Shown one piece after another: positions 7,835 through 15,572 of a stretch of DNA of 49,683 nucleotides. The first letter of the stretch is position 1; each line of letters starts with the position of its first letter. This DNA comes from Streptomyces sp. MBT65. GTDB taxonomy: Bacteria; Actinomycetota; Actinomycetes; Streptomycetales; Streptomycetaceae. Made by a program: the position numbers and the translations under genes. The notes below the pieces were generated by a model. That model saw only the letters and a list, made by a program, of their open reading frames with translations, was not told the origin of the DNA and ran no database searches. Where the stretch lies: contig NZ_JAENRY010000068.1 in assembly GCF_016612545.1 (NCBI RefSeq), forward strand, positions 1 through 49,683. The letters are read 5' to 3'.

Positions 7835-8905
7835 ATGGCGGATGCCAAGGTCATTCCGTTCGACGACGACCGGTCCCGTGCGAACGGCGTGCAGCGGCCG
7901 CAGCGGCGCCGGAGCGCGGGAAGCCGGCGCAAGAACGGCGAGCCCGCGCTGGTCCATGAGGTCCAGCCCCTGCCGGTCCGGGACTTCGCGCAGGATGATG
8001 TTCCTGTGACGCGTGAGGAACATGAGCCGGAGCAGACACCGGACGAGGACATCCAGCAGATGCTGGGCGGCCTGGAGCGCCGGGTCGCCCACGGCCTGTC
8101 CTTCCTGCGCCGCCGGCTCACCGGGGACTACGACGTCGACGACTTCGGCTACGACGAGGAGCTCACCGACGAGGTCCTGATGCCGGCGCTGCGCCCGCTG
8201 TACGAGAAGTACTTCCGGGTCGAGGTCAAGGGCATCGAGAACATCCCAGCGGAGGGCGGCGCGCTGATCGTCGCCAACCACTCGGGGACGCTGCCGCTGG
8301 ACGGCGTGATGATGCAGATCGCCGTGCACGACAACCACCCGGCGGGCCGCCACCTGCGCCTCCTCGCGGCGGACCTCGTCTTCATGCTCCCGGTGGTCAA
8401 CGAACTCGCCCGCAAGGCCGGCCACACCCTCGCCTGCGCGGAGGACGCCGAACGGCTGCTGGGCCGGGGCGAGTTGGTGGGTGTGATGCCGGAGGGCTTC
8501 AAGGGCATCGGCAAGCCGTTCAGCGAGCGCTACAAACTCCAGCGCTTCGGCCGCGGCGGCTTCGTCTCCACGGCCCTGCGCAAGGGCACGCCGATCATCC
8601 CGTGCTCGATCGTGGGCGCGGAGGAGATCTACCCGATGATCGGCAACTCCAAGACCCTCGCCCGCGTCCTGGGCTTCCCGTACTTCCCGATCACACCCAC
8701 GTTCCCGTGGCTGGGTCCGCTGGGCGCGATCCCGTTGCCCACGAAGTGGACGATCCAGTTCGGCGAACCCATCCCCACGGACGGCTACCCGCCGGAGGCG
8801 GCCGAGGACCCGATGCTGATGTTCAACCTCACGGACCAGGTGAGAGAGCAGATCCAGCACACGCTGTACAAGCTGCTGGTGCAGCGCAGGTCGGTGTTCT
8901 TCTGA
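7835..8905 (+). CDS. 1-acyl-glycerol-3-phosphate acyltransferase-like (PlsC family)
   Basis: A 356-aa membrane-associated acyltransferase that probably transfers an acyl group to lysophosphatidic acid or a related lipid. A charged, low-complexity N-terminus (1-70) precedes the PlsC domain (about 125-340). The motif I region reads VANHSGTLPLDGVM, where the His-to-Asp spacing is six rather than the classical four. Later blocks PEGFKGIGKPFSERY and GTPIIPCSIVGAEEIYP correspond to the EGTR-type and phosphate-binding motifs. The ATG at 7835 follows GGAG. It forms a two-gene operon with the SDR-like gene. The pairing suggests a membrane lipid or glycolipid role, but this is inference. Confidence 0.83.
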   Translation: MADAKVIPFDDDRSRANGVQRPQRRRSAGSRRKNGEPALVHEVQPLPVRDFAQDDVPVTREEHEPEQTPDEDIQQMLGGLERRVAHGLSFLRRRLTGDYDVDDFGYDEELTDEVLMPALRPLYEKYFRVEVKGIENIPAEGGALIVANHSGTLPLDGVMMQIAVHDNHPAGRHLRLLAADLVFMLPVVNELARKAGHTLACAEDAERLLGRGELVGVMPEGFKGIGKPFSERYKLQRFGRGGFVSTALRKGTPIIPCSIVGAEEIYPMIGNSKTLARVLGFPYFPITPTFPWLGPLGAIPLPTKWTIQFGEPIPTDGYPPEAAEDPMLMFNLTDQVREQIQHTLYKLLVQRRSVFF

Positions 8906-8960
8906 GGTTGGCTTCTCGTGGGTGTCATCTGAGAAACCTGATGATCGGCTGTACGACGTC

Positions 8961-8991
8961 GGGGGCGCCCCTCGCAGTGAGAGGCGCCCCC
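8961..8991. terminator. Bidirectional terminator between convergent genes
   Basis: GGGGGCGCC (8961-8969) pairs with GGCGCCCCC (8983-8991), with a partly paired inner loop. It lies between the convergent acyltransferase gene (+) and rsbN (-). Confidence 0.8.
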
Positions 8992-9010
8992 AACTCGTCA
9001 TCAGGGACTG

Positions 9011-10231
9011 CTAGTTCGCGTCCTCGCTGTCGATGCCCAGGCCCGGCAGCAGGCCCGGGAGCAGGGGCGGGAGGGTGACGTCCGGTTCCGTGAGGGACGG
9101 CTTGGTCGTGGACGGGGACGCCGTGCCGGAGGACTTCGGGGGGTCCAGGAGGCCGCCCGTGTTGCCGCCGAGGAGGCCGTCGCCGGACGTGGCGGACTGG
9201 CTGGGGGTGCTGGAGTGGCTGGACTCCGCCGAGCCGTCGGTGGTGCTCGGAGTCGTCGAGCGGTGCGTGCCGGTGGAGCCGCCCGTGGAGGTCGTACCGG
9301 GAGCGCGGTGTCTGCCCGTTCCCCCGCTGCTGGGCTTCGCCGGGGGCTGGGGCAGCAGCGACTGGAGCGGGGCGACCTCTTCGTCTATGGCGTCGAAGAC
9401 CGAGGAGACCTGCTCGCTGACGTCGCCGAGCTGGACGGGGAGGCGGTCGCGCAGGGCGCCCCAGGCCTCGCGGTGCGAGCGGGAGAACGTGGAGAGGGCC
9501 TGGATGGGGCCCAGTGAGTTCGGGTCCTGCTCGTACGCCTCGTGCAGCAGACGGTGGCCCTCGGACGCGTCGTGCGTCATCCCGGCGAGCGTGCGGCGGA
9601 TCTCGCCGAGCTGCTCGTGGTCGAGGTGGCCGCCGCGGTCCCGCTCGATCAGCCGGCGTGCCTCGCTCAGGCGGTTGGACGCCTGGTCGAGGTAGGCCAC
9701 ACCGCGCTGGTCGTCGCCGTCGGACAGGTAGTTGAGCTTGAAGTCCTCGATGCCGCGCTTCAGGCCGTAGAGCGAGTCACCGGGCAGGGCGCCCGAACTC
9801 GCCGCGGCCACTCCGCCGAAGGCACCCGCGGCCACCCCGACGCTCAGTCCGCCGGCCGCTAGGCCCTTGGAGAGCCGGGACCGGGGTCGCAGCTTGCCCA
9901 GACCGGTGGCCCGGTGCGTGCCCCGGGACCGGTGGGAGCGCTGCTCCGGTACCGAGGGTTCGGGTGCCTCGCCTTGCAGCATGGCCTCGAACGCGGCGAC
10001 CAGCTGAGCCCGCTGGACCACCTTGACCTCGGGGTCCAGCACGGGTTTGGGCAGCTCGCCGAGACCGGTGGCGAAGGCCAGCATGCGGCCCTGCTCGGTC
10101 TGTTCCGCAGCAGCCGGGGCCGGGGCCGGTCCTTCGGACTGCTCGGCCGCCGTGCCCTGGTCGGACTGCTCCTCTTCCAGGGCCTGGGCGAAGGCGTTCG
10201 CCCGCCGGTGCGCCGATACGTTCGCGATCAC
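9011..10231 (-). CDS. rsbN: Anti-sigma factor RsbN (antagonist of sigma-BldN)
   Basis: A 406-aa membrane-bound anti-sigma factor. The cytosolic N-terminal part (about 1-115) begins with the characteristic IANVSAHRRANAFAQALEEE segment and should bind sigma-BldN. A single hydrophobic segment (GLAAGGLSVGVAAGAFGGVAAA) sits near residue 120. A DUF5667-like region follows (GALPGDSLYGLKRGIEDFKL), and a long Pro/Ser/Thr/Gly-rich extracellular tail ends the protein. No zinc-binding HxxxCxxC motif is seen. The GTG at 10231 follows GAGGAGG at proper spacing; an upstream in-frame ATG at 10255 would place the ribosome site inside the gene. It lies 235 nt downstream of bldN with its own candidate promoter. 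RsbN is known to restrain BldN until morphological differentiation. Confidence 0.92.
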   Translation of the reverse strand: MIANVSAHRRANAFAQALEEEQSDQGTAAEQSEGPAPAPAAAEQTEQGRMLAFATGLGELPKPVLDPEVKVVQRAQLVAAFEAMLQGEAPEPSVPEQRSHRSRGTHRATGLGKLRPRSRLSKGLAAGGLSVGVAAGAFGGVAAASSGALPGDSLYGLKRGIEDFKLNYLSDGDDQRGVAYLDQASNRLSEARRLIERDRGGHLDHEQLGEIRRTLAGMTHDASEGHRLLHEAYEQDPNSLGPIQALSTFSRSHREAWGALRDRLPVQLGDVSEQVSSVFDAIDEEVAPLQSLLPQPPAKPSSGGTGRHRAPGTTSTGGSTGTHRSTTPSTTDGSAESSHSSTPSQSATSGDGLLGGNTGGLLDPPKSSGTASPSTTKPSLTEPDVTLPPLLPGLLPGLGIDSEDAN

Positions 10232-10363
10232 TGGCGGCACCTCCTCTCGCGTCATGACGGTCGACTCCCCAGGGGGTCCTGAGGGTTGCACAGCCTGACC
10301 GCATCCACACGATCGAGTGATCGGGGAGGGCCAGGTCGTGACCACAGGGAGCCTGTATCCCGC

Positions 10364-10392
10364 ACAACGAGTGGCGCGGCACTTGGGTTACG
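10364..10392 (-). promoter_or_regulatory. Candidate sigma-BldN-dependent promoter of rsbN
   Basis: On the minus strand CGTAAC (10392-10387) and CGTTGT (10369-10364) are separated by 17 nt, giving a predicted start near 10357. This resembles the remembered sigma-BldN promoter consensus (CGTAAC and CGTTGA with 16-17 nt). It would let BldN induce its own anti-sigma factor, a common ECF negative loop. Confidence 0.6.
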
Positions 10393-10466
10393 GACGACGG
10401 ATGATCCGACCGCGAACTCAACGGACTTTCACTGAGCGCGAGTTGGGCGTTACCCAGCGTGTGCCG

Positions 10467-11240
10467 TCAGCGGGCGTCGTCCGGGAGGAGCCGGGCGAGA
10501 GTGCGCACGGCCCGGTACTGGAGGGTCTTGATCGCACCCTCGTTCTTGCCCATCACCCGGGCGGTCTCCGCGACGGAGAGGCCCTGGAGGAAACGCAGCG
10601 TCACGCACTCCTGCTGCTGCGGGTTGAGCCGTCGTACGGCGTCCAGGAGGGCCGCGTTCGACAGGGACTCCAGGACGGAGTCCTCGGGGGAGCGCTCGAC
10701 CTCGTTGGCGTCGAGCATCTCGCCGGTGGTGACTTCCAGCCGGAAGCGGCTCGACTTGAAGTGGTCGGCCACCAGGTTGCGGGCGATCGTCACCAGCCAG
10801 GCGCCGAAATCCCGACCCTGATAGGTGAACGTGCCGATGCGCCGCAGGGCGCGCAGAAAGGTCTCGCTGGTGAGGTCCTCGGCGGTGGCTTTGCCTCCCA
10901 CTCGGTAGTAGATGTACCGGTACACAGTGTCGCTGTACTGGTCGTAGAGGCGGCCGAAGGCGTCGGCTTCGCCGGCCTGGGCACGCTCCACGAGGTCCAT
11001 CATCCGGGCGCTGTCGCTGTCAGCGGCCGGACGTCGTGCGGTGGCGGCGCCGGCCGAGCGCCCTCGTCTGCCAACAGCCGCGCCGCCGTCGGCCAGTGCG
11101 TAGCACGGACCGACGGGTGCGGTGGTGGCGAAGGCGGCGGGGACGGCGTACGCGGTGGGGACGAAGCCGCGCAACAGGTCTTGGACCGTTGCGCGCAGCG
11201 TAGCCAGGCCCGAGGCGTCAACCCCGACGTGTGGGTACAC
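10467..11240 (-). CDS. bldN: ECF sigma factor BldN
   Basis: A 257-aa ECF sigma factor needed for aerial mycelium in Streptomyces. It drives genes such as bldM and the chaplins and rodlins. An N-terminal extension (about 1-86, beginning MYPHVGVDASGLATLRATV) matches the pro-sequence of pro-sigma-BldN, which is removed proteolytically. Sigma region 2 spans about 90-165 (FGRLYDQYSDTVYRYIYYRV, TAEDLTSETFLRALRRI, DFGAWLVTIARNLVADHF). Sigma region 4 spans about 200-255 (RLNPQQQECVTLRFLQGLSV, ARVMGKNEGAIKTLQYRAVR). The start is GTG at 11240. A BldD-box-like sequence lies 180 nt upstream, and rsbN is directly downstream. Confidence 0.95.
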   Translation of the reverse strand: MYPHVGVDASGLATLRATVQDLLRGFVPTAYAVPAAFATTAPVGPCYALADGGAAVGRRGRSAGAATARRPAADSDSARMMDLVERAQAGEADAFGRLYDQYSDTVYRYIYYRVGGKATAEDLTSETFLRALRRIGTFTYQGRDFGAWLVTIARNLVADHFKSSRFRLEVTTGEMLDANEVERSPEDSVLESLSNAALLDAVRRLNPQQQECVTLRFLQGLSVAETARVMGKNEGAIKTLQYRAVRTLARLLPDDAR

Positions 11241-11409
11241 GGGACTCCCAGAGGCAGAGCTTCCATCACGTGCAGTACCGGAACATTCACCCGTCGTAGC
11301 GACGGAGGGGTACCGGATTGCGTCTGAGGAGAATAACGCTTCGTGCAGGCACTGCTACACCCAGTTGCTCAAATCATCGATTACGTCGCTTCCGTAACCG
11401 ATTGACGGC

Positions 11410-11444
11410 CGATCAAGTACCGCAGAGTGACCGGTTGTTGATCG
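11410..11444. promoter_or_regulatory. BldD box with flanking inverted repeat upstream of bldN
   Basis: TACCGCAGAGTGA (11418-11430) fits TNACNC(A/T)GNGTNA at 8 of 9 specified positions. It is bracketed by CGATCAA (11410-11416) and TTGATCG (11438-11444). bldN is a known BldD target, so this is a plausible operator. The rest of the 315-bp gap between bldN and the next gene (11241-11555) shows no gene or terminator that I recognise. Confidence 0.6.
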
Positions 11445-11555
11445 AAGTGGTCCGAATTCAGTCAGGGACCGGGGCGTGTTGTGGCCGTGTGCAGCCAACG
11501 TGACTGGACAGCGGGTTACGCGGGTACGACCCGTGGATTGGCTGTGTTTACCGCG

Positions 11556-12500
11556 TCACCGGCGTCGGCGATGCAATGCGATCGCCGCGGCCGTGCCGCC
11601 CGCCACCGCGCCCACGCCGGCCGCCGCCGGGATGCCGACCTTGGCCGCCTTGCGGGCCGTCCGGTAGTCGCGCAGCCGCCAGTCCAGCTCGCGCGCGTGC
11701 TTGCGCAGCTTGGAGTCCGGGTTGATGGCGTAGGGGTGCCCGACCAGCGAGAGCATCGGGATGTCGTTGTGCGAGTCGCTGTACGCGGCGCAGCGCGAGA
11801 GGTCCAGGCCCTCCGCCGCGGCCAGCGCCCGTACCGCCTCCGCCTTCGCGGGGCCGTGCAGGGGTTCGCCGACCAACTTGCCGGTGTAGACGCCGTCGAC
11901 GGACTCCGCGACCGTGCCGAGCGCGCCGGTGAGGCCGAGGCGGCGGGCGATCACGTTGGCGATCTCCACGGGGGCCGCTGTGACGAGCCACACCTTCTGG
12001 CCCGCGGCGAGGTGCGCCTCGGCGAGGGCGCGGGTGCCGGGCCAGATGCGCTCGGCCATGTACTCGTCGTAGATCTCCTCGCCGATCGACTGGAGTTCGG
12101 CGACGCGGTGGCCCTTGACGATGGACAGCGCGGAGTCGCGCGCCTCCTGCATGTGCTCGGGGTCCTCGGAGCCGGCGAGCCTGAAATAGGCCTGCTGCCA
12201 GGCGAACTTGAGGAGATCTCGGGTCTCGAAGAACTTCCGCTTGTGCAGGCCTCGGCCGAAGTGGAAGATCGACGCGCCCTGCATGACGGTGTTGTCCAGG
12301 TCGAAGAAGGCCGCGGCTCTGTCGTCGCCGAGGACCGGGAACTCCGGTTCCTCCGCTGCTTCTTCCTGCGCGAGGGTGTCCTGTATGTCCTGCGCGTCCT
12401 GCGACGACTTGCGCGCTGCCTCCGCAGAGGCCTCGCCTGCCAACACGCTCCGCGCCGTGGCGGAGCGCCTACGGGGAGTGAGCCATCCGAGAGCGGCCAT
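11556..12500 (-). CDS. HAD-IB family hydrolase (SerB-like phosphatase)
   Basis: A 314-aa protein with a charged N-terminus (1-60) and then HAD motif I, AAFFDLDNTVMQGAS (Asp nucleophile). Motif II is VWLVTAAP and motif IV is CAAYSDSHNDIPMLSLVG. These place it with subclass IB enzymes (phosphoserine phosphatase-like, often acting on small or lipid phosphates). A hydrophobic C-terminal stretch (VGIPAAAGVGAVAGGTAAAIA) followed by HRRRR could be a membrane anchor, which suggests a membrane-associated substrate. It is upstream of and co-oriented with bldN but 315 nt away, so probably a separate unit. It is divergent from the glutaredoxin-like gene. The ATG at 12500 has no strong ribosome site. Confidence 0.83.
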   Translation of the reverse strand: MAALGWLTPRRRSATARSVLAGEASAEAARKSSQDAQDIQDTLAQEEAAEEPEFPVLGDDRAAAFFDLDNTVMQGASIFHFGRGLHKRKFFETRDLLKFAWQQAYFRLAGSEDPEHMQEARDSALSIVKGHRVAELQSIGEEIYDEYMAERIWPGTRALAEAHLAAGQKVWLVTAAPVEIANVIARRLGLTGALGTVAESVDGVYTGKLVGEPLHGPAKAEAVRALAAAEGLDLSRCAAYSDSHNDIPMLSLVGHPYAINPDSKLRKHARELDWRLRDYRTARKAAKVGIPAAAGVGAVAGGTAAAIALHRRRR

Positions 12501-12614
12501 GTCGTGAGCATAGCCAGTTTGTTCGGTGGTTCCGGAGCCGAGAGGTTCGGAGGCTGTGAACTCTCCGCGACCGGGCCGTTAAAGAAGCGCACCGGTGGCG
12601 CGAGAATGGGGTGC

Positions 12615-12854
12615 ATGAGTCATCTGGTCACTCTCATCCGCAAGCCCGGCTGCCATCTGTGCGAGGACGCGCAGCTCGTCGTCGAGAAGGTCTGCGCCGA
12701 CCTCGGAGTCCCCTGGGAACAGAAGGACATCACCGAGGACCAGGCCCTTCACGACGCGTACTGGGAGCAGATCCCGGTCGTCCTGGTGGACGGTAAACAG
12801 CACACGTTCTGGAGGGTCGACGAGGGGCGTCTCCGCAAGGAACTGACCAAGTAG
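12615..12854 (+). CDS. Glutaredoxin-like thiol-disulphide protein (DUF836 type)
   Basis: A 79-aa thioredoxin-fold protein with the redox motif CHLC at residues 13-16 (KPGCHLCEDAQ). The cis-Pro region is IPVVLVDG, and the end reads FWRVDEGRLRKELTK. The size matches one-domain glutaredoxin-like proteins of actinobacteria. The ATG at 12615 is used; ATG at 12606 would add three residues. It lies upstream of rex in the same orientation, a neighbour set that concerns redox balance. The partner reductant is unknown. Confidence 0.87.
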   Translation: MSHLVTLIRKPGCHLCEDAQLVVEKVCADLGVPWEQKDITEDQALHDAYWEQIPVVLVDGKQHTFWRVDEGRLRKELTK

Positions 12855-12966
12855 TTCAACGCGCACCCGAACGTCGCTTAGGATCGACGGCGGTTTGGTC
12901 TCGGGGGCGGGAATTACGAGGAGTGTGGCGGTTTTGCCCCCTGGAATGCGTAGGGAACGCGTGTGC

Positions 12967-12980
12967 GTGACCCCGGTCAC
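12967..12980. promoter_or_regulatory. Possible Crp-type operator upstream of rex
   Basis: GTGACCCCGGTCAC fits the GTG-N6-GNCAC pattern remembered for Streptomyces Crp and is a near-perfect palindrome (6-bp arms around CC). It ends 26 nt before the Rex operator. Functional assignment is inference. Confidence 0.35.
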
Positions 12981-13005
12981 GTTGGGTGGGCAAATCGGAC
13001 ACCAT

Positions 13006-13027
13006 CTTTGTGCACGCGTTCACAAAG
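13006..13027. promoter_or_regulatory. Rex operator (ROP) overlapping the rex-hem promoter
   Basis: A 22-bp inverted repeat with arms CTTTGTG (13006-13012) and CACAAAG (13021-13027) around CACGCGTT, with a single mismatched pair. It fits the known Rex site pattern (TGTGAAC-type arms around CGCG). A -35-like TTGTGC (13009-13014) and -10-like TAGCCT (13031-13036), 16 nt apart, overlap it. Rex binding would therefore block its own operon when NADH is low. Confidence 0.88.
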
Positions 13028-13101
13028 ACATAGCCTGCTTCCGACGGGGCGGTCTGGGTACGTGTGACCGCCCACAGCCCCGCTCTACCCGCAGGAGCAC
13101 C

Positions 13102-13863
13102 GTGGCAACTGGCCGAACTCACCGACCGGCGAGCCGTAGCCGAGGGATTCCCGAGGCCACCGTCGCCCGTCTCCCGCTGTACCTCCGCGCGCTGACCGGA
13201 CTCTCGGAGCGCTCGGTACCCACGGTCTCCTCCGAGGAGCTCGCGGCCGCCGCGGGGGTCAACTCCGCGAAGCTGCGCAAGGACTTCTCCTACCTCGGCT
13301 CCTACGGCACCCGCGGTGTGGGCTACGACGTCGAGTACCTCGTCTACCAGATCTCCCGCGAGCTGGGCCTCACCCAGGACTGGCCGGTCGTGATCGTCGG
13401 TATCGGAAACCTCGGCGCCGCCCTCGCCAACTACGGCGGGTTCGCCTCCCGCGGCTTCCGCGTCGCGGCCCTCATCGACGCCGACCCGGCGATGGCCGGC
13501 AAGCCCGTCGCGGGCATCCCGGTGCAGCACTCGGACGAGCTGGAAAAGATCATCAGCGACAACGGCGTCTCCATCGGCGTCATCGCGACCCCCGCCGGTG
13601 CCGCCCAGCCGGTCTGCGACCGCCTTGTGGCCGCCGGTGTGACCTCCATCCTGAACTTCGCGCCGACCGTGCTGACCGTCCCGGACGGCGTCGACGTGCG
13701 CAAGGTCGACCTCTCCATCGAGCTGCAGATCCTCGCCTTCCACGAGCAGCGCAAGGCCGGCGAGGAGGCCGCCGCCCAGGCTGCGCACCCGACCGCCGCG
13801 CACCGGGACGACTCCACCGAGCAGGGCCCTGACGGGGACGTCCCCGCCGTGATGCCGGCATGA
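13102..13863 (+). CDS. rex: Redox-sensing transcriptional repressor Rex
   Basis: A 253-aa homodimeric repressor that senses the NADH/NAD+ ratio. An N-terminal winged helix (about 1-80) includes IPEATVARLPLYLRAL and SSEELAAAAGVNSAKLRKDF. A Rossmann domain contains VVIVGIGNLGAALANY (GxGxxG) and a C-terminal swapped helix (SIELQILAFHEQRKAGEEA). NAD+ favours DNA binding and NADH releases it. The GTG at 13102 follows CAGGAG at 6 nt; the upstream open frame is the promoter region. A Rex operator lies just upstream, and the stop overlaps the hemA ATG by 4 nt. The operon is thus redox-controlled. Confidence 0.96.
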   Translation: MATGRTHRPASRSRGIPEATVARLPLYLRALTGLSERSVPTVSSEELAAAAGVNSAKLRKDFSYLGSYGTRGVGYDVEYLVYQISRELGLTQDWPVVIVGIGNLGAALANYGGFASRGFRVAALIDADPAMAGKPVAGIPVQHSDELEKIISDNGVSIGVIATPAGAAQPVCDRLVAAGVTSILNFAPTVLTVPDGVDVRKVDLSIELQILAFHEQRKAGEEAAAQAAHPTAAHRDDSTEQGPDGDVPAVMPA

Positions 13864-15572
13864 GTCTCCTCGTCGTCGGGCTGAGCCATCGCAGCGCGCC
13901 GGTCAGTCTCCTGGAGCGGGCGACGCTGAACGCGGACGCCCAGATCAAGCTCCTCCAGGACACGGTCGCCGCCGAACCGGCCGCCGAGGCCGCGGTGTTG
14001 GCCACCTGCAACCGCATCGAGCTCTACGCCGACGTGGACAAGTTCCACGCGGGCGTCGCGGAGTTGTCCACGCTGCTCGCCCAGCACAGCGGCGTCGGCC
14101 TCGACGAGCTCACTCCTTATCTCTACGTGCACTACGAGGACCGGGCCGTCCACCATCTCTTCGCGGTGGCCTGCGGTCTCGACTCGATGGTCGTCGGCGA
14201 GGGCCAGATCCTCGGTCAGATCAAGGACTCGCTCGCCAAGGCACAGGAACTGCACTCCGCCGGGCGGCTGTTGAACGACCTGTTCCAGCAGTCCCTCAGA
14301 GTCGGCAAGCGCGCCCACTCGGAGACCGGCATCGACCGCGCGGGCCAGTCCCTGGTCACCTTCGGCCTCCAACAGCTCTCTTCCGGTACGCCGGTCGAGA
14401 CCTGGGCGAAGGGGAAACGGGCCCTGGTCATCGGCGCCGGCTCCATGTCGTCGCTGGCCGCCGCGACCCTCGTCCGGGCCGGCGTCGCCGAGATCGTCGT
14501 CGCCAACCGCACCGCCGACCGTGCCGAGCGCCTCGCGCAGATCATCACGGAGAGCCCCGGAACGGACGTGTCCGCCCGCGCGGTACCGATGGATTCGGTG
14601 CCGTTCGAGCTGACACGTGCCGATGTCGCCGTGTCCTGCACCGGTGCGACCGGGCTGGTCCTGACCGCCGAGACGGTCGCCGAAGCGGTCGGCGGCCGGG
14701 TGCCGCAGGACGCGACGGCCGGTCGTACGGCTGTGTCGGACGACGTACGAGAAACGCTTCCGCCGACCTCCGTCGGGACCGAGGACGGGTGTCCGCTGGA
14801 CCTGTCCGCGGTGCAGGGGGCCAGTGGCTTTTCCGTGATGGGGGAGGCCGCCGTGGCCGGGATGGACGCGGCGACGCTGGAGCAGCACGCGGCCTGGGTC
14901 GGCGGCAGCGCCCTCGACCGGCGCGAGGCGGCCCGGCGGACGCCCGAGGCCGAGGCCGAACTCATCACCGAACTCGCCGCCCTGGCCGCGACCGTCGGAC
15001 GCATCCCCGAGCGTCGCAGGCCCGAGCCGCTCGCCCAAGTCCCGCGCCCCGCACCGGTGTTGTCGCTCCTCGACCTCGCGATGCCGCGGGACGTGGACGC
15101 GGCCGTGCACCGGCTGGCCGGGGTGCGGCTGGTGGACATCGAGTCGCTCGCCGAGGCCTCGGCGGACGCTCCGATGGCGGCGGACGTGGACGCGGTCCGG
15201 CGTATCGTCTCCGACGAGGTCGCGGCCTTCGGGGCAGCCCAGCGGGCCGCGCACATCACGCCGACCGTGGTCGCCCTGCGCGCCATGGCCGCCGAGGTCG
15301 TCGCGGGTGAGATCGCCCGGCTCGACGGACGGCTGCCCGGCCTCGACGACAAGCACCGCGCCGAGATCACGCAGACCGTACGACGGGTCGTCGACAAGCT
15401 GCTGCACGCGCCGACCGTGCGGGTCAAACAGCTCGCGGCCGAGCCCGGCGGCGCCGGGTACGCGGACGCGCTGCGCACCCTGTTCGACCTCGACCAGGAG
15501 ACGGTGGCCTCCGTCTCCAGGGCCCAACAAGACTCTGAGAACGAGAACAGCAAGAACCGAGGGCCAGCATGA
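13860..15572 (+). CDS. hemA: Glutamyl-tRNA reductase
   Basis: A 570-aa enzyme that reduces glutamyl-tRNA(Glu) to glutamate-1-semialdehyde, the first step of the C5 route to 5-aminolaevulinate. The N-terminal catalytic domain has VVGLSHRSAPVSLLERA and the active-site Cys50 in ATCNRIELYAD. VVGEGQILGQIK follows, and the NADPH domain has ALVIGAGSMSSLAAATLV. It is about 110-150 residues longer than typical GluTR because of an insert at about 280-380 (including CPLDLSAVQGASGFSVMGEA), a feature I recall in Streptomyces orthologues. The C-terminal helical dimerisation region is intact. It is coupled to rex and to hemC by ATGA overlaps. Confidence 0.96.
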   Translation: MSLLVVGLSHRSAPVSLLERATLNADAQIKLLQDTVAAEPAAEAAVLATCNRIELYADVDKFHAGVAELSTLLAQHSGVGLDELTPYLYVHYEDRAVHHLFAVACGLDSMVVGEGQILGQIKDSLAKAQELHSAGRLLNDLFQQSLRVGKRAHSETGIDRAGQSLVTFGLQQLSSGTPVETWAKGKRALVIGAGSMSSLAAATLVRAGVAEIVVANRTADRAERLAQIITESPGTDVSARAVPMDSVPFELTRADVAVSCTGATGLVLTAETVAEAVGGRVPQDATAGRTAVSDDVRETLPPTSVGTEDGCPLDLSAVQGASGFSVMGEAAVAGMDAATLEQHAAWVGGSALDRREAARRTPEAEAELITELAALAATVGRIPERRRPEPLAQVPRPAPVLSLLDLAMPRDVDAAVHRLAGVRLVDIESLAEASADAPMAADVDAVRRIVSDEVAAFGAAQRAAHITPTVVALRAMAAEVVAGEIARLDGRLPGLDDKHRAEITQTVRRVVDKLLHAPTVRVKQLAAEPGGAGYADALRTLFDLDQETVASVSRAQQDSENENSKNRGPA

